From positions 12,839-76,838 of the forward strand of contig CAZRXY010000096.1 in the NCBI GenBank assembly GCA_964604155.1: a DNA stretch of 64,000 bases. The letters run 5' to 3'. Of the stretch, positions 38,167 through 50,100 are shown piece by piece. The notes beneath the pieces were generated by a model. That model was not told the DNA's origin. It was given only the letters and a program-made list of their open reading frames with translations, and searched no databases. Origin of the DNA: Stygibacter sp964604155. GTDB taxonomy: Bacteria > Cloacimonadota > Cloacimonadia > Cloacimonadales > TCS61. How positions within the stretch are numbered: the first letter of the stretch is position 1; every line of letters begins with the position of its first letter. A program made the translations under genes and the position numbers.

Positions 38167-38188
38167 TTATTAATGAGGAGATTTATCG

Positions 38189-40222
38189 ATGGAAGTTCAT
38201 AATTTGAAAATTCTTCTGCTAGAAGATAGCGAATCAGATGCAAAATTATTAAAAAGATACCTCCTGAGAAAGTGGCAAAACCTCCATCTGGTAAGACTCT
38301 TTAATAAAGAAGATTTTAAGGATGCTCTTAAAAAAGATAAATGGGATATAATAATCTCTGATTATTCCATGCCACAATTCACCGGACTGGAAGCCCTCGA
38401 AATATTAAAAGAAACGGGCTTTGATATCCCCTTCGTGATGGTTTCCGGTAAAATGGGCGAAGAAGTGGCGGTGGAAGTTATGAAAGCAGGTGCCCAGGAT
38501 TATATCATAAAAGACAAACTCGCCAGAATAGTGCCCACTATCGAACGCGAACTTAAAGAAGCACACAGCAGACTGCTCCGCATTCGAGCAGAAAATGCCC
38601 TGCAGGAATCGGAAATTGCCTGGAAAACTACTTTCACTTCCATTGCTGATGGTATTTTGATTCTTGATACTGATGGCTGCGTTAAGCTTTATAATCAAGC
38701 CGCCCTTAATATTATCGGAATTCCGGAAAAAGATATAATTGGCACGAATTGCCGGAATTTGTTGAAAACAACTGAACAAAAGCCCGTCGAATGCCCATTT
38801 CTTAAACTAAAAAAAAGCATGAAGCGTGAAATCGAAGATGTCTTCTATAATAATAAATGGTACGAGGTTAATATCGACCCCATTATCAATCAGAAGGGCG
38901 AACTCACAGGCGCCGTGCACATTATGAAAGATATCACTCCTCAGATGAGAGCCAATCAAATTCAGAATACTCTATACAACATCTCTACGGCAGTAAGAAC
39001 CGCCGGCAATCTACAAGAACTCTTTCATAAAATTAGAGATTATCTCTCAGGTATTATCGATACTACAAATATTTATGTGGCTCTATATGATGAACAGAGT
39101 AACAGACTATCCCTGCCTTTTATTGTCAGCAATAAAGAAATTCTCACGGCTATCCCTGCAGGAAAAACACTCACCGCTTATGCACTTAGCCTCGGAGTCC
39201 CGCTTCTCCTCTATTCCGAAGATATTATTAATCTGGCTAATCAAGGTGAACTGGAAATAATTGGAGAAATGGCTGAAGTCTGGCTCGGCGCGCCACTTAA
39301 AACTGCTTCAAAAACTATCGGAATTCTGGCTCTGCAAAGCTATTCTGATAAAAACCTCTATGATCATGATGACCTCGATCTCATTACCTTTGTCTCAAAT
39401 GAAATCGCTCATGCCATTGAACGGAAACAGACCGAAGATAACCTCCGAAAGGCAAATAAAGAACTAAAAATTATGCACCGCGATCTGGAAATTAAAGTAG
39501 TAAATGCCGTCGAAAAACTCCGCGATAAAGACCATATCATCATGGAGCAATCAAGACAGGCTGCCATCGGTGAACTGGTCTCCAGCATCGCACACCACTG
39601 GAGACAACCCCTTAATAATATCGGTATCCTGGTGCAATCAATAGAAGAAGCATATAATTTTGATGACCTTGATGAAGAATTTCTGCGAAAAAAAATTGAC
39701 GAAACTATGACTATCCTCAAAGACCTCTCCAAATCAATCGATGACTTTAGATTCCTCTATAACCAAAACGAAACTATCACCGATTTTGACGCTATCCAAA
39801 ATCTAAAAAATGTCATCAAACTGATCAAAAGCAAATTCGAAAGTAATAATATCACTATCAATACCGATTTCATAGGCGATTACCTGATCTGCGCCTACCC
39901 ATCATACTTTGCCCATGCTCTCCTGAATATCCTCACTAATGCCTACGAAATTCTCCTCGAACGGAAAATCCCCCAACCCACTATTACTGTCCAATGCAAA
40001 ATCATCGATGATCGCCTCACCATCAATATCTCCGATAATGCCGGCGGAATCGATCCCGATATTCTACACAGAATCTTTGATCTCTATTTCTCTACCAAAA
40101 AAGGATTGAATAATACAGGTATGGGACTATATATGAGCAAGCTGATCATCGAAAAAAGCATGTCCGGAAATATCCAGGTCATAAATCACAATTCCGGAGC
40201 AGAATTCATCATCACACTATAA
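38189..40222 (+). CDS. REC-PAS-GAF hybrid histidine kinase (HHWRQPL type)
   Basis: The 677-residue cytoplasmic protein has an N-terminal receiver domain (phospho-Asp in ISDYSMPQFTG, Lys in YIIKDK), a PAS domain (about 145-255), a GAF domain (about 270-415), a coiled coil, a DHp with IAHHWRQPLNN (His469) and a HATPase with SDNAGGID and GMGLYMSKLI. The receiver comes first, the reverse of most hybrids, which suggests that upstream phosphorylation controls the kinase. GAGGAG lies 8 nt before the ATG. It resembles the 40673 product in REC, GAF and kinase parts. No DNA-binding output domain is encoded nearby. Confidence 0.88.
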   Translation: MEVHNLKILLLEDSESDAKLLKRYLLRKWQNLHLVRLFNKEDFKDALKKDKWDIIISDYSMPQFTGLEALEILKETGFDIPFVMVSGKMGEEVAVEVMKAGAQDYIIKDKLARIVPTIERELKEAHSRLLRIRAENALQESEIAWKTTFTSIADGILILDTDGCVKLYNQAALNIIGIPEKDIIGTNCRNLLKTTEQKPVECPFLKLKKSMKREIEDVFYNNKWYEVNIDPIINQKGELTGAVHIMKDITPQMRANQIQNTLYNISTAVRTAGNLQELFHKIRDYLSGIIDTTNIYVALYDEQSNRLSLPFIVSNKEILTAIPAGKTLTAYALSLGVPLLLYSEDIINLANQGELEIIGEMAEVWLGAPLKTASKTIGILALQSYSDKNLYDHDDLDLITFVSNEIAHAIERKQTEDNLRKANKELKIMHRDLEIKVVNAVEKLRDKDHIIMEQSRQAAIGELVSSIAHHWRQPLNNIGILVQSIEEAYNFDDLDEEFLRKKIDETMTILKDLSKSIDDFRFLYNQNETITDFDAIQNLKNVIKLIKSKFESNNITINTDFIGDYLICAYPSYFAHALLNILTNAYEILLERKIPQPTITVQCKIIDDRLTINISDNAGGIDPDILHRIFDLYFSTKKGLNNTGMGLYMSKLIIEKSMSGNIQVINHNSGAEFIITL

Positions 40223-40260
40223 TTGCTTGTGGTTGTATGAATTGAGGGGCTTGGTGACAT

Positions 40261-40317
40261 TAATGGTAGCTAATTGGTAATATTGTAGTTACAAAGGCTA
40301 TCCCGAGCAAATTTTAA
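40261..40317 (-). repeat. Dispersed ~57-bp intergenic repeat, copy 3 (diverged)
   Basis: On the minus strand it reads AAATTTGCTCGGGATAGCC, then TTGTAACTACAATATTACC and AATTAGCTACC, collinear with the other copies but the most divergent. Confidence 0.55.
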
Positions 40318-40432
40318 AAAAAAATGCACTGAAAAATGTCTCATCTCGTGAAAATTCCTAATTCGGCAGGCATGAACCAGAGAGATAGCACATATACCAG
40401 CTAACATACAAAGTCACTTAACTCTATATTTA

Positions 40433-40515
40433 TGAATGAATTGCCCCGAGCTTCAGCTCCGGGATCATCTAACCCCAAGCTAAAAGCACGGGGCTATTCA
40501 TTCAACATTCAACAT
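40433..40515. repeat. Composite REP-like element, two hairpins
   Basis: GCCCCGAGCTTCAGCTCCGGG (40443-40463) is followed by CCCCAAGCTAAAAGCACGGGG (40473-40493) and ATTCATTCAACATTC. The first half is the inverse of 23405-23440 and the second the inverse of 22628-22675. Confidence 0.65.
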
Positions 40516-40672
40516 TATTCCATCGCCCCTGCCGGATGTTTTTTAAGCTAAGAATAAGAAAAATTTCGGGGGTATACCAGTCTGAGTCAAATAAAAGGTT
40601 GACTATATTCAGGTGGTTAGGTGTTTGGGTAAGAATAGTTAGTGTGGGCAAAGGAGTAGCAGGAAGCGTGTG

Positions 40673-43600
40673 ATGAATAGAAAGCTAAAGGTCTTGATGC
40701 TTGAGGATAATCCATCGGATGCGGCTTTGATATTGCGGGAATTGCGTAAAGTGTGGGACGTGATTTCTAATGAGAGGGTTTATGCTGCGGATGATTTCAA
40801 GAGGTTGTTATATTCAGAAGATTGGGATTTAATAATATCTGATTATTCCATGCCTCAATTTACGGGTATAGATGGTTTACATATTCTGAAAGAGAGTGGC
40901 TTGGATTTACCATTTATCATGGTTTCGGGGACAATGGGAGAAGATGTAGCGGTCGCGGTGATAAAAGCAGGTGCTCAGGATTATATATTGAAGGATAAAT
41001 TGCACAGATTGATACCGGCGGTTGAACGGGAATTGGCAGACAAGGAATTGCGTTATAATCACAAGCTGACGAGTGAGGCACTATATGAGAGCAAGGCTCT
41101 TAGCCAGGCGGTGATAGAAGGTTCTCCGATAGGGATTTCAGTGAGAGACAGATTTGGCACTTTGATCTTGAGCAACAAATCCTGGCAGGATATCTGGGGT
41201 TTCACAGATCAGCAAATAGAAGGATTCAGAAAGAAGCGGAATAAATTACATTTTGATGAATTAGATGAGTATCTGGGTGATTATAAGAGGGAATTGCTGC
41301 AGATATACCAAGGTGGAAATGAGCTGCTATTACCGGAGATACGGCTGAAGAAAAGTTCTCATTATCAGGCGGAATGGATATCACAGCATTTTTACTCTCT
41401 GAAGAATAAGAAGGGAAATACAGAACGCGTTGTAGTACTCACGGAAGATATCACAAACAGGAAGAATAATGAAAAGCGGCAGGCTTTATCACGCCGGATT
41501 TTGCACATCCTTAATAAGCAGGGCGAATGGAATATAATTCTAAGGAAAATTCTGCAAGAAATACAGCAAGTGATGGAATATGAAAGTCTGGCAATCCGCT
41601 TATCAAGAGATGCTGATTATCCCTATATAGAGACAGTAGGCTTCACTGAAGATTTTCTAAGAACAGAAACCTTTCTGAAGGTGGGATTTTCGGGAGAAAA
41701 AGCATCAGAGATTCCCCTTACAGGTAAAATGAACTGTTTCTGTGGCAAAGTGATAGAGGGTAAATTAGGCATTGATAAGAGCTATTGCACGGAGAACGGC
41801 AGTTTCTGGACGAATAACTTAGGTGAGTTGGCAAAATCAAGTGAATTTATTAATCAGGAATTTATCAGGCATTCCGGCTGCATACGAGAAGGTTATGAAT
41901 CCATAGCACTTATCCCGATGATAGCGGGGAGCGAAGTTGTGGGCCTAATCCAGATCAATGATCGTATCCCAAATATATTCACCAAAGAGATAATAAAATA
42001 TTTAGAAGAAATAGGTTCAACATTGGCAATGGCCTTTCAGCGAATCCAATCTGAGAAACAATTAAAAAAGAGCGAGAAGCAATTTCGCAGTTTATTTGAA
42101 AATACCATAATGGGTATATTCCGTCTTTCAGATACGGGTAAGATATTGATGATGAATCCATGCCTGCTTGAATTACTGGGATATTCGAGCATGTCGGATT
42201 TCAGCAGCTGTGTGGGATCGCCGGCGGATGATTTCAGGCGGATCACGCGGAAGCTATATAATAATACAAAGTTATTATCGGGTAATATCCAGCAATTTGA
42301 GGCAAGTTGGACGCGTAATGACGGCGAAAACGTTTATGTGAATATCTCGGTGAAGGTTATCAAGGACGAGCAAGGGAAGCTGATGTATCTTGATGGCACG
42401 ATTGAGGATCAAACGGATGAGACAGCCACCAGACGTGAATTAATTGAAAGCCGCGAACTGTATCGCAGCCTGGTGGAAAAGGCAAATGTGGGGATAGTTA
42501 CAGATGATGTAAATGGTGAGATAACCTACTTTAATAATACTTTCGCCGAGTTGTTTGGATATTCCTCTGAAGAGATGTCTCTTCTAACCTATAAAGATTT
42601 ATTTCATCCGGATAACATTGAGATGATGAGATCATACCACAACCTGCGTATTGATGGCAAGAAGGCACCACCCCATTATGAAATGCGCGGAGTGAAAAAA
42701 GATGGCAGTAGTGTATTTCTGGAAATATCTGTAGATCATATCATGGATGGAGATTTTAAGATAATTGGCACGCGGGCTTTTCTCTGGGATGTAACGGAGC
42801 GAAAACTGGCAGATGCCATCCAACTGGCGCTTTATAACATATCTATGGCGGTAAATTCTACAGAAAACCTCAAGGATTATTATTTTCAAGTGAAAAAACA
42901 TCTCAGTACCGTGATAGACACTACGAATATATTTGTAGCCATGTATGACAAGGATAAGGATGAGCTGAGTTTGCCCTTTGAAGTGGATGAGAAAGATCAT
43001 TTTGAGACATTTCCGGCTGGTAACAGTTTAACTTCCTATGTAATCAGACAGGGCAAGCCGATGTTATTCACCGAGGAAGAAGTGGATAAACTGGCAGAGC
43101 AGGGCGAGATAGACTTGATAGGCAGCAGTGCGAAATTGTGGCTGGGAGCACCTCTGAAGGTTCGTGGAGAGATTATCGGCATGATCGTAGTTCAAAGTTA
43201 TGATAATCCTAATCTATATTGTGAGAATGATTTGAGGATTTTATCGATAGTTTCCAATGAGATTGCATCTTCTATAGATAAGAAACGGGCAGAGGACAGT
43301 TTATTGGCAGCTCATGACGAGCTGCTGATATTGCATAAGAGTCTTGAGCAGAAAGTGAAGCAGGCGGTGGAGGAATCGCGGAAGAAGGATTATCTCATCA
43401 TTCAGCAATCACGTCAGGCGGCAATAGGGGATATGATATCCAGTATAGCTCATCATTGGCGTCAGCCTCTTAACATCATTGGGGTAACCTTTCAGTCATT
43501 GCGTGATGCCTACGATTACGATGATCTCACCAGTGAATATATGGAAGAAAAGACGCGTGTAGTGGTAGATAATCTCGATTCCTTATCGCATATGATAGAT

Positions 43601-44080
43601 GATTTCAGGAAATTTCATCATCCTGATGAGGTTAGCGTAGATTTTGATCTTCGAGAAACTGTATTATCGACTATTTACACGGTAAAAAGCAAATTTAGCA
43701 ACAGCGGTATAGACCTGATCACGGATGTGAATGAGAGCAAGATGCTGCATGGATTCCGGAGCGGCTATTCTCAGGTGACCTTGAATATTCTAACTAATGC
43801 CTATGATATTTTGATAGAGCGGGGAGTGAAGAACCCTAGGGTGAAAGTGAAATTAAAGATAAATTCCGATAAGACAATTTTATCGATCAGGGATAATGGC
43901 GGCGGTATAGACCCCTCGATCAGGGATAAGATTTTTGATCTTTATGTGTCAACTAAACCTAATTTGAATAACACCGGTATAGGTCTATATACATCAAAAT
44001 TGATCATTGAGCAACAGATTGGCGGGAAGTTATATGCCATAGACCATAGTGATGGAGCTGAATTTATCATAGAAGTGTAA
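40673..44080 (+). CDS. REC-multi-PAS-GAF hybrid histidine kinase (HHWRQPL type)
   Basis: The ATG at 40673 lies 6 nt after AGGAAG; a GTG just before it is rejected. The protein has 1135 residues. The order is REC (ISDYSMPQFTG, YILKDK), PAS (about 140-265), GAF (about 280-460), PAS (about 470-590), PAS (about 595-715), GAF (about 730-880), coiled coil, DHp with IAHHWRQPLN (His927), and HATPase (RDNGGGIDPS, GIGLYTSKL). It looks like an expanded paralogue of the 38189 product with extra sensor domains. Lys, Glu and Leu codons are mostly AAG, GAG and TTG here but AAA, GAA and CTC/CTG in the paralogue, so the two may have different histories. Confidence 0.87.
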   Translation: MNRKLKVLMLEDNPSDAALILRELRKVWDVISNERVYAADDFKRLLYSEDWDLIISDYSMPQFTGIDGLHILKESGLDLPFIMVSGTMGEDVAVAVIKAGAQDYILKDKLHRLIPAVERELADKELRYNHKLTSEALYESKALSQAVIEGSPIGISVRDRFGTLILSNKSWQDIWGFTDQQIEGFRKKRNKLHFDELDEYLGDYKRELLQIYQGGNELLLPEIRLKKSSHYQAEWISQHFYSLKNKKGNTERVVVLTEDITNRKNNEKRQALSRRILHILNKQGEWNIILRKILQEIQQVMEYESLAIRLSRDADYPYIETVGFTEDFLRTETFLKVGFSGEKASEIPLTGKMNCFCGKVIEGKLGIDKSYCTENGSFWTNNLGELAKSSEFINQEFIRHSGCIREGYESIALIPMIAGSEVVGLIQINDRIPNIFTKEIIKYLEEIGSTLAMAFQRIQSEKQLKKSEKQFRSLFENTIMGIFRLSDTGKILMMNPCLLELLGYSSMSDFSSCVGSPADDFRRITRKLYNNTKLLSGNIQQFEASWTRNDGENVYVNISVKVIKDEQGKLMYLDGTIEDQTDETATRRELIESRELYRSLVEKANVGIVTDDVNGEITYFNNTFAELFGYSSEEMSLLTYKDLFHPDNIEMMRSYHNLRIDGKKAPPHYEMRGVKKDGSSVFLEISVDHIMDGDFKIIGTRAFLWDVTERKLADAIQLALYNISMAVNSTENLKDYYFQVKKHLSTVIDTTNIFVAMYDKDKDELSLPFEVDEKDHFETFPAGNSLTSYVIRQGKPMLFTEEEVDKLAEQGEIDLIGSSAKLWLGAPLKVRGEIIGMIVVQSYDNPNLYCENDLRILSIVSNEIASSIDKKRAEDSLLAAHDELLILHKSLEQKVKQAVEESRKKDYLIIQQSRQAAIGDMISSIAHHWRQPLNIIGVTFQSLRDAYDYDDLTSEYMEEKTRVVVDNLDSLSHMIDDFRKFHHPDEVSVDFDLRETVLSTIYTVKSKFSNSGIDLITDVNESKMLHGFRSGYSQVTLNILTNAYDILIERGVKNPRVKVKLKINSDKTILSIRDNGGGIDPSIRDKIFDLYVSTKPNLNNTGIGLYTSKLIIEQQIGGKLYAIDHSDGAEFIIEV

Positions 44081-44110
44081 AACAATATCTGGAGAGAGAT
44101 GATATAAAAA

Positions 44111-44136
44111 AACCCGGAAGCAAGTGCTTCCGGGTT
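44111..44136. terminator. Bidirectional terminator
   Basis: AACCCGGAAGC and GCTTCCGGGTT form a perfect 11-bp stem with a 4-nt loop between converging genes. A run of A lies on the left and TATTTGTTT on the right, so it serves both strands. Confidence 0.85.
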
Positions 44137-44146
44137 TATTTGTTTG

Positions 44147-47100
44147 CTACTTCAGCAGCAGAGCTTTGGAAGTATCAGTTTTATCAAGTGAGATTAGCCT
44201 GAAGTAGTATATTCCGCTTGGCTGCGGTTTCCCATAATTATCTTTACTATCCCAGGTTATGGAGTGCATCCCCAAAGGATATCTGCAATTGGTAAGATTT
44301 CTTACCATTTGTCCCTTGAGATTATAAACATCGATTCTAATATTCTGCTCTTTACTGACTGAGAAATTGAGATTGGTAATGGGATTGAATGGATTAGGAT
44401 AATTACCCAGAAGCTCAGTAACCGCAGGAGTAATTTGCGGCTCGTCATTTTCTGTTTCTTCCACAAATACTGTCCAGACGGTGCTTATACTGTAATCTTC
44501 ATCAGATACAATCGATCTGATTGTGAAGGTGCCATGATCATTGAATTGATATTGCAGAAGGGCAGAATTTTCGTCCAAAGTGACGCCATTGATCCTCCAG
44601 AGGTAATCTAATTCACTATCAATATCGGTGACTTCTACCTGAAAATGCACGGTGGAATACTGGAGAGTGTCAAATTCGGTTTCCACGGGCTCAAAAGCGA
44701 TCAGAACGGGTGGGTCATTAACGGGGAGGACTGTAACTATCATGTCATCTGCGGGGCGTCCCTGCTGATCATCGACCGTGATAGTGATTGTTTCGCTTCC
44801 AAACCAATCCGGCGTAGCTGAGAAGGTAATAGTGAGACCGGTGATTTCTGCTGTAATTTCAGTATTCCCGCTAAGACTTATCGTCAGAGGGTGTCCTTCT
44901 ATATCGTAGCAGTATAGACTGGCATCAAAAATCAGAGTGCCGTCTTCATTGAAGAAGATTTCATCTGGCAGATTAATTTCCGGCAGGTCGTTTACGGGAT
45001 TAACCAGCAGCGTGAAGGTATCGCTGATTTGAGCTCTTGCCTGTCCATCGCTTACTGTGATAGAAATCTCAGTTTCTCCGAACCAGTTCTCTACGGGAGA
45101 AATTGTAGCGAGAGAGCCATTTAATTCTATCAGAACATGGGCCGGGACAAAATCTACATCATAGCTGAGAGCGTCTCCATCTACGTCATCATAGTAGTCA
45201 TCCAGATTTATAGTAACCGGATCAAAATCTTCATCTACGATGAAAGGATCTGGGATCTGCACAACAATATGAGGGGGATCATTAACGGGTATCACGATGA
45301 TATCCATATCATCGGAGGCAAAACCGCCATCGAGGTCGCTTACATTTACAGTAATCGAAGCAGTGCCATTCCAGTCCTGGGTAGCAGTGAAGATGGCATT
45401 CAAGCCAATTATCTGGGCATAGAGATTTTCGGTTGTATCTATGCTGATGATAAACTGGTTACTATCTATATCTGAGATATAGGCAGAAAAATCTACCAGA
45501 AGGCTGGTATCTTCGAGGAATGTGAATTGTCCGGGCAAGTCAATTTGAGGTGGATCATTAACCGGATTGACTATCACCAGGATATTATCGGAGACAGGTG
45601 GTGCCACGCCATCCGAAACCGCAAGAGTGATGTATTCATTCCCAAACCAGTCTGGCGGTGCTGAGAGAGTGGCGATCATGCCATCGAATTGGACATCGAT
45701 CATATTTGCATTGATCAATAGAGGAATGAGCGGATCGCCTTCCACGTCATTAGCGTAAAGCTGGAGATCCAATTCCAGTGAAGAATCTTCATCAAAGCTG
45801 ATACTGGCGGGTAGTTCAAAAACAGGCGGATCGTTTACTGGAGTAACAATCACGAGGATATCATCTGAGGCTGTGGCTCTGCCCTGCTGGTCGCTGACGG
45901 TTATTGTGATAAGCTCTTCTCCAAACCAGTCGGGCGTGGCAGATAAATTAGCAATCATTGCGTTAAAGCCTACAATAATTTCGCTATTTCCCGTAACCGA
46001 GAAGACAAGTTCATCCCCATCTACATCGAAGACATAATTACTAAGATTTATTGAAGTAGAAGAATCTTCAGCAAAAGTGACAGATTCTGGTAAATCAATA
46101 ACCGGTGCGTCATTAACGGGAGCTATTGCAACCACGATATAACCGCTGATACTTAAGCGAGAGACACGGTCGAAAGCAGTGACCATGATAGAAGTATTGC
46201 CATACCAATCCATTACAGAACCAATGTCCAGGATGTTATCGGCAAGATCTACTGCAATTTCATCCGCATAGTAATCTATCTCATAACTCAGAATATCTCC
46301 ATCAACATCTGCGAAGTAATCATCGAGATCGAGAGAAAAAGCTGCAAAATCTTCATCAAGATTATAAACCGGCAGCGGATTTTCTAGGTGTGGGGGATCA
46401 TTGACCGGCGTTACCGTGATCTCAATGTCATGTGTGACAGTTATGCTTTCCAGATCTGTAGCAGAGAGAGTGACCACTTCATAACCATACCAGTTTTCAG
46501 GAGCAGTTAGAAGAACGGAAGTGCCATTGAATTGGAAAGTGATGTACTCATTACCTGCAACATCATAAGATAATTCATCGCCATAAACCAGGTCTGGATC
46601 AGCAAAAATAGAGCCAGTACTGAATTGGTAGCTTTCATCTTCCTCAAATATGAGCTGAGTGATGGGGTTATCAATGACAAATGGTGGATCGTTAACAGGT
46701 GTTACAGTAATCAAAGTCTGGCCTGATGCGGATAATCTTGTGCGAGAATCATGCACCGTGAAAGTGATATATTCTGAACCGTTATAATTTTCCGGTGCTG
46801 AGAAGGTTACAAGGAATTCATCAATTTCGATAAAAATAAAATTAGCAGGAGAGGCAGTGATGGAAAGATTATCACCGTCAACATCATATATATAAGGTTC
46901 AAAATCAACTGTGTGAACAGTATCTTCATCGAAGGGAATTTCCTCAGGTAGATCTATCTGGGGCGCATCATTTTGAGGAAGCACTATAATATTGATCTCA
47001 GCAAAGGCCGGTTGATTTTCCAAATTATCATAAGCAGATATTTGTATAAGAGAAGTGCCGTTCCAGTCTTGTATGGAACTCACATAAATAATTTCACCAA

Positions 47101-50100
47101 CCAGAACAACGCTGATCTCTTCGGGATTAAAATCAATCTGATAGATAAGGATGTCATCATCTACGTCATCAAAATGTCCTTGCAACGGGATATTGAAAGT
47201 GGCAAAATCCTCATTAACCGTTATATCCTCAAATGGTTCAACAAGGTATGGCAGATCATTAACCGGATTAACTGTGAGATTGAAACTATCGGATATTTGC
47301 AGAAGATTGTCTGAAGCAATCACCGTGATCTGAGTATTTCCAAACCAGTCCGGTTGAGGAGCCAGAGTGAGAAGGCTGCCATTGATGGTGATAGAGACAT
47401 AACTGGGAACAAAATTTGCAGTGAATCTAAGAGAATCGCCATCGATATCAGTGAAATGTAAACCGAGATCGATATCAAAAGGTTCAGCATCTTCATCAAT
47501 CACCAAATCAGGGAGTGGCAATGTGATAGCAGGCGGATCATTAACAGGTATCACGCTAACTGGCACAGTTTGACTGGCGGTGCCACCCTGTCCGTCATGG
47601 ACGGTAAATTCCAGATTTTCCGTTCCATTCCAGTTCTGTGGAGCAGATAAAATAACCAGGAGATCGTTTTCTATCTGGACACTAATTTCACCTTGGCTGC
47701 CAGATGTAATAAAAAGCGGATCATTTTCAGGATCAGAGACATATTGACTAAATTCAATCTCTAAAACCGAATCTTCATTAAAGAAAAAGCCGGCAAGTGG
47801 GAGATTAATCAATGGAGCCTGGTTCACGAAGGCATGAATAGGCAGTGGGTCTGCAGGAGAGCCTAAATCACCGCCTGGCAGTGTGAGCGTGGTATATACA
47901 TAATCATAAACAAGATCATGGCTGGCGTCCCAGATCCTAAATTCTACTTCTTCAATAGTTTCGCCCTGGATATTCATTGTCACATAAGCCAGATCATCAT
48001 AATGGAAGATATTTCCTACACCACGGCATTCATTATCTACAAAAGCTCCCACGAGGTCGTCTTCGGAAGCGAGCAGATCATTGATCATCACGGAGCCATA
48101 AGCCACAGTGCTGTTTGTGTAGATAACGGGTACCCAGAATTCATTGAGATAAACTTCAATATTCCAGGTTTGTGTGACCTGGAATTCTTCATCCGAGACG
48201 ATCACCTGAACCTGGGATGTTATCACGTTCCAGAATGTAATGCTGATCTGGTGGTCATTCACAGGAATCGGATTGGAATTAAGCAGCCAGGTGTATTGAA
48301 TATCGGAATCAGGATCATAGGCATCAACGCTGAAATCGATGCTTTCACCTCTGAAGACGTTAAGATTTGTATTTTCAGGATGATAATTAGTGATCACAGG
48401 TCCATCATTGGCTGGTGTTACTGTCAGAGTGAAGCTGTCTGAAATCTGGAATTCTCCGTCTGAAGCAGTGACTATAATGGTCCCATTCCCAAACCAATTG
48501 GGAGTGTAGGCAATAGTGAGCAGATTTTCATCCAATGATATGATCAGATTTTCCTGATTACAGGAGAAATTGAAAGCCAGAACATCACTGTCGATATCAG
48601 TAAAGTAATTATTCAAATCAATTAGAGTGGGGATATAATCTTCCACTACTTCTATATCGGGTAAAGGTGCTAATAGATAAGGCGGGTCATTAACTGGAGT
48701 GACAATAATCTGAGTTTGATCTGATGCGGTAGCACGGGACTGGTTATCGCTCACTGAGAAGGTAACAATTTGGGTGCCATACCAGTCAGGAACTGAAGAA
48801 ATTGTCACGGTATTATTATTTACAGCAGCATTAATGTAATCATTATCAAGCATAGTGATAGAGAGAACATCGCCATCCACGTCATATATATAGGGTGAGA
48901 AATTCACGGTCAGGCTTTGATCTTCAGCAAAGGTGAAAGATTCGGGAAGGTTGATTTGAGGAGGATCATTAACCGGTAATACAGTGATCAGGAATGAGGC
49001 ATTAGTGATTGCCCGTGTGATATTATCACTGGCGCTTACGGTAATAGTAGTAGAGCCATACCAGTCGGGTAGAGAGCTTATAATTAAAATTGATTGCTCC
49101 AGGATTGCAGTTACTTCGTTTTGATCGTAATTAACGCTGAAAGTGAGAGGGTCATTATCCACGTCAATGAAGTGGTCTTCCAGATCGATCGAGAAATCTG
49201 CGAAATCTTCATCTAAGACGAGATCAGGAAGTGGAGCAATAAGCTCGGGAGGATCATTTACCGGTGTAACGTGCACAGTCATGATATCAAAAGAGGATTC
49301 TCCAGCACTTTCTGCCGTGACAATTACGGGAGCACTTCCATTCCAGTTATCTATAGGATTTATAATAAGGGTAGTACTGATCAGGCTGGCACCTAATTCG
49401 GGGGCAGCTTCAATCGAGAGAGAATAAGCAGTTGTCCCTGTTACATAGTTTGCCAGATTAATAATACGCGAGCCGTCTTCCAGCATAGTGATAGATGGCG
49501 GTAGATCAATAACAGGTGGATAATTTATCTCATTACCCGTGAAGAAATATACCGGCAGAAAATCTGGGGGATAGCCAATATCATTACCGGGATCGCTCAT
49601 GGTGATATATTCAGAGATATATACTTCATCGAGATCACTATCCCAGAGGGCAAATTGAATAACTTCAGCGGTTTCACCCTGGATATTCAAGGATGAATAC
49701 GAATTTCCATTACTGAAAGTGATATTGCCGGTTCCGCGGCATTCTGTGCCTGCAAAAGCTGCCAGTTCATCATTTATACTGGCAGTGCCATTATTGATCA
49801 TTACGTGACAATAAGCCACCGTGCTATTTGGATAGACCACAAGGTCCCAGGGGCGTGGGAAATTTACAGGCAGGTCTTCGCCCACGTATATCGGTAACAT
49901 ATCCGGCGGATAGCCGATATCGCCACCCGGGTTAGTTACGGTTGAAAAATCTGATACTAAAACCTGGTCTAAACTGGCATCCCAGACAGCAAATTGGACA
50001 GGTTCAGGTATTTCTCCCTGGATAGTTATTGTAGTAATTGCCAGATCACCACTGTAGGAAATGTATCCAATGCCGCGACATTCAGTGCCTACAAAAGCAG

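Larger units (their letters stand above)
40223..40672. other. Intergenic region with two repeat families
   Basis: It separates two paralogous kinase genes. It contains a copy of the ~57-bp repeat (40261-40317) and a composite of two REP-like hairpins (40433-40515). AGGAAG at 40661-40666 is the ribosome site of the next gene. No gene is seen. Confidence 0.55.
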
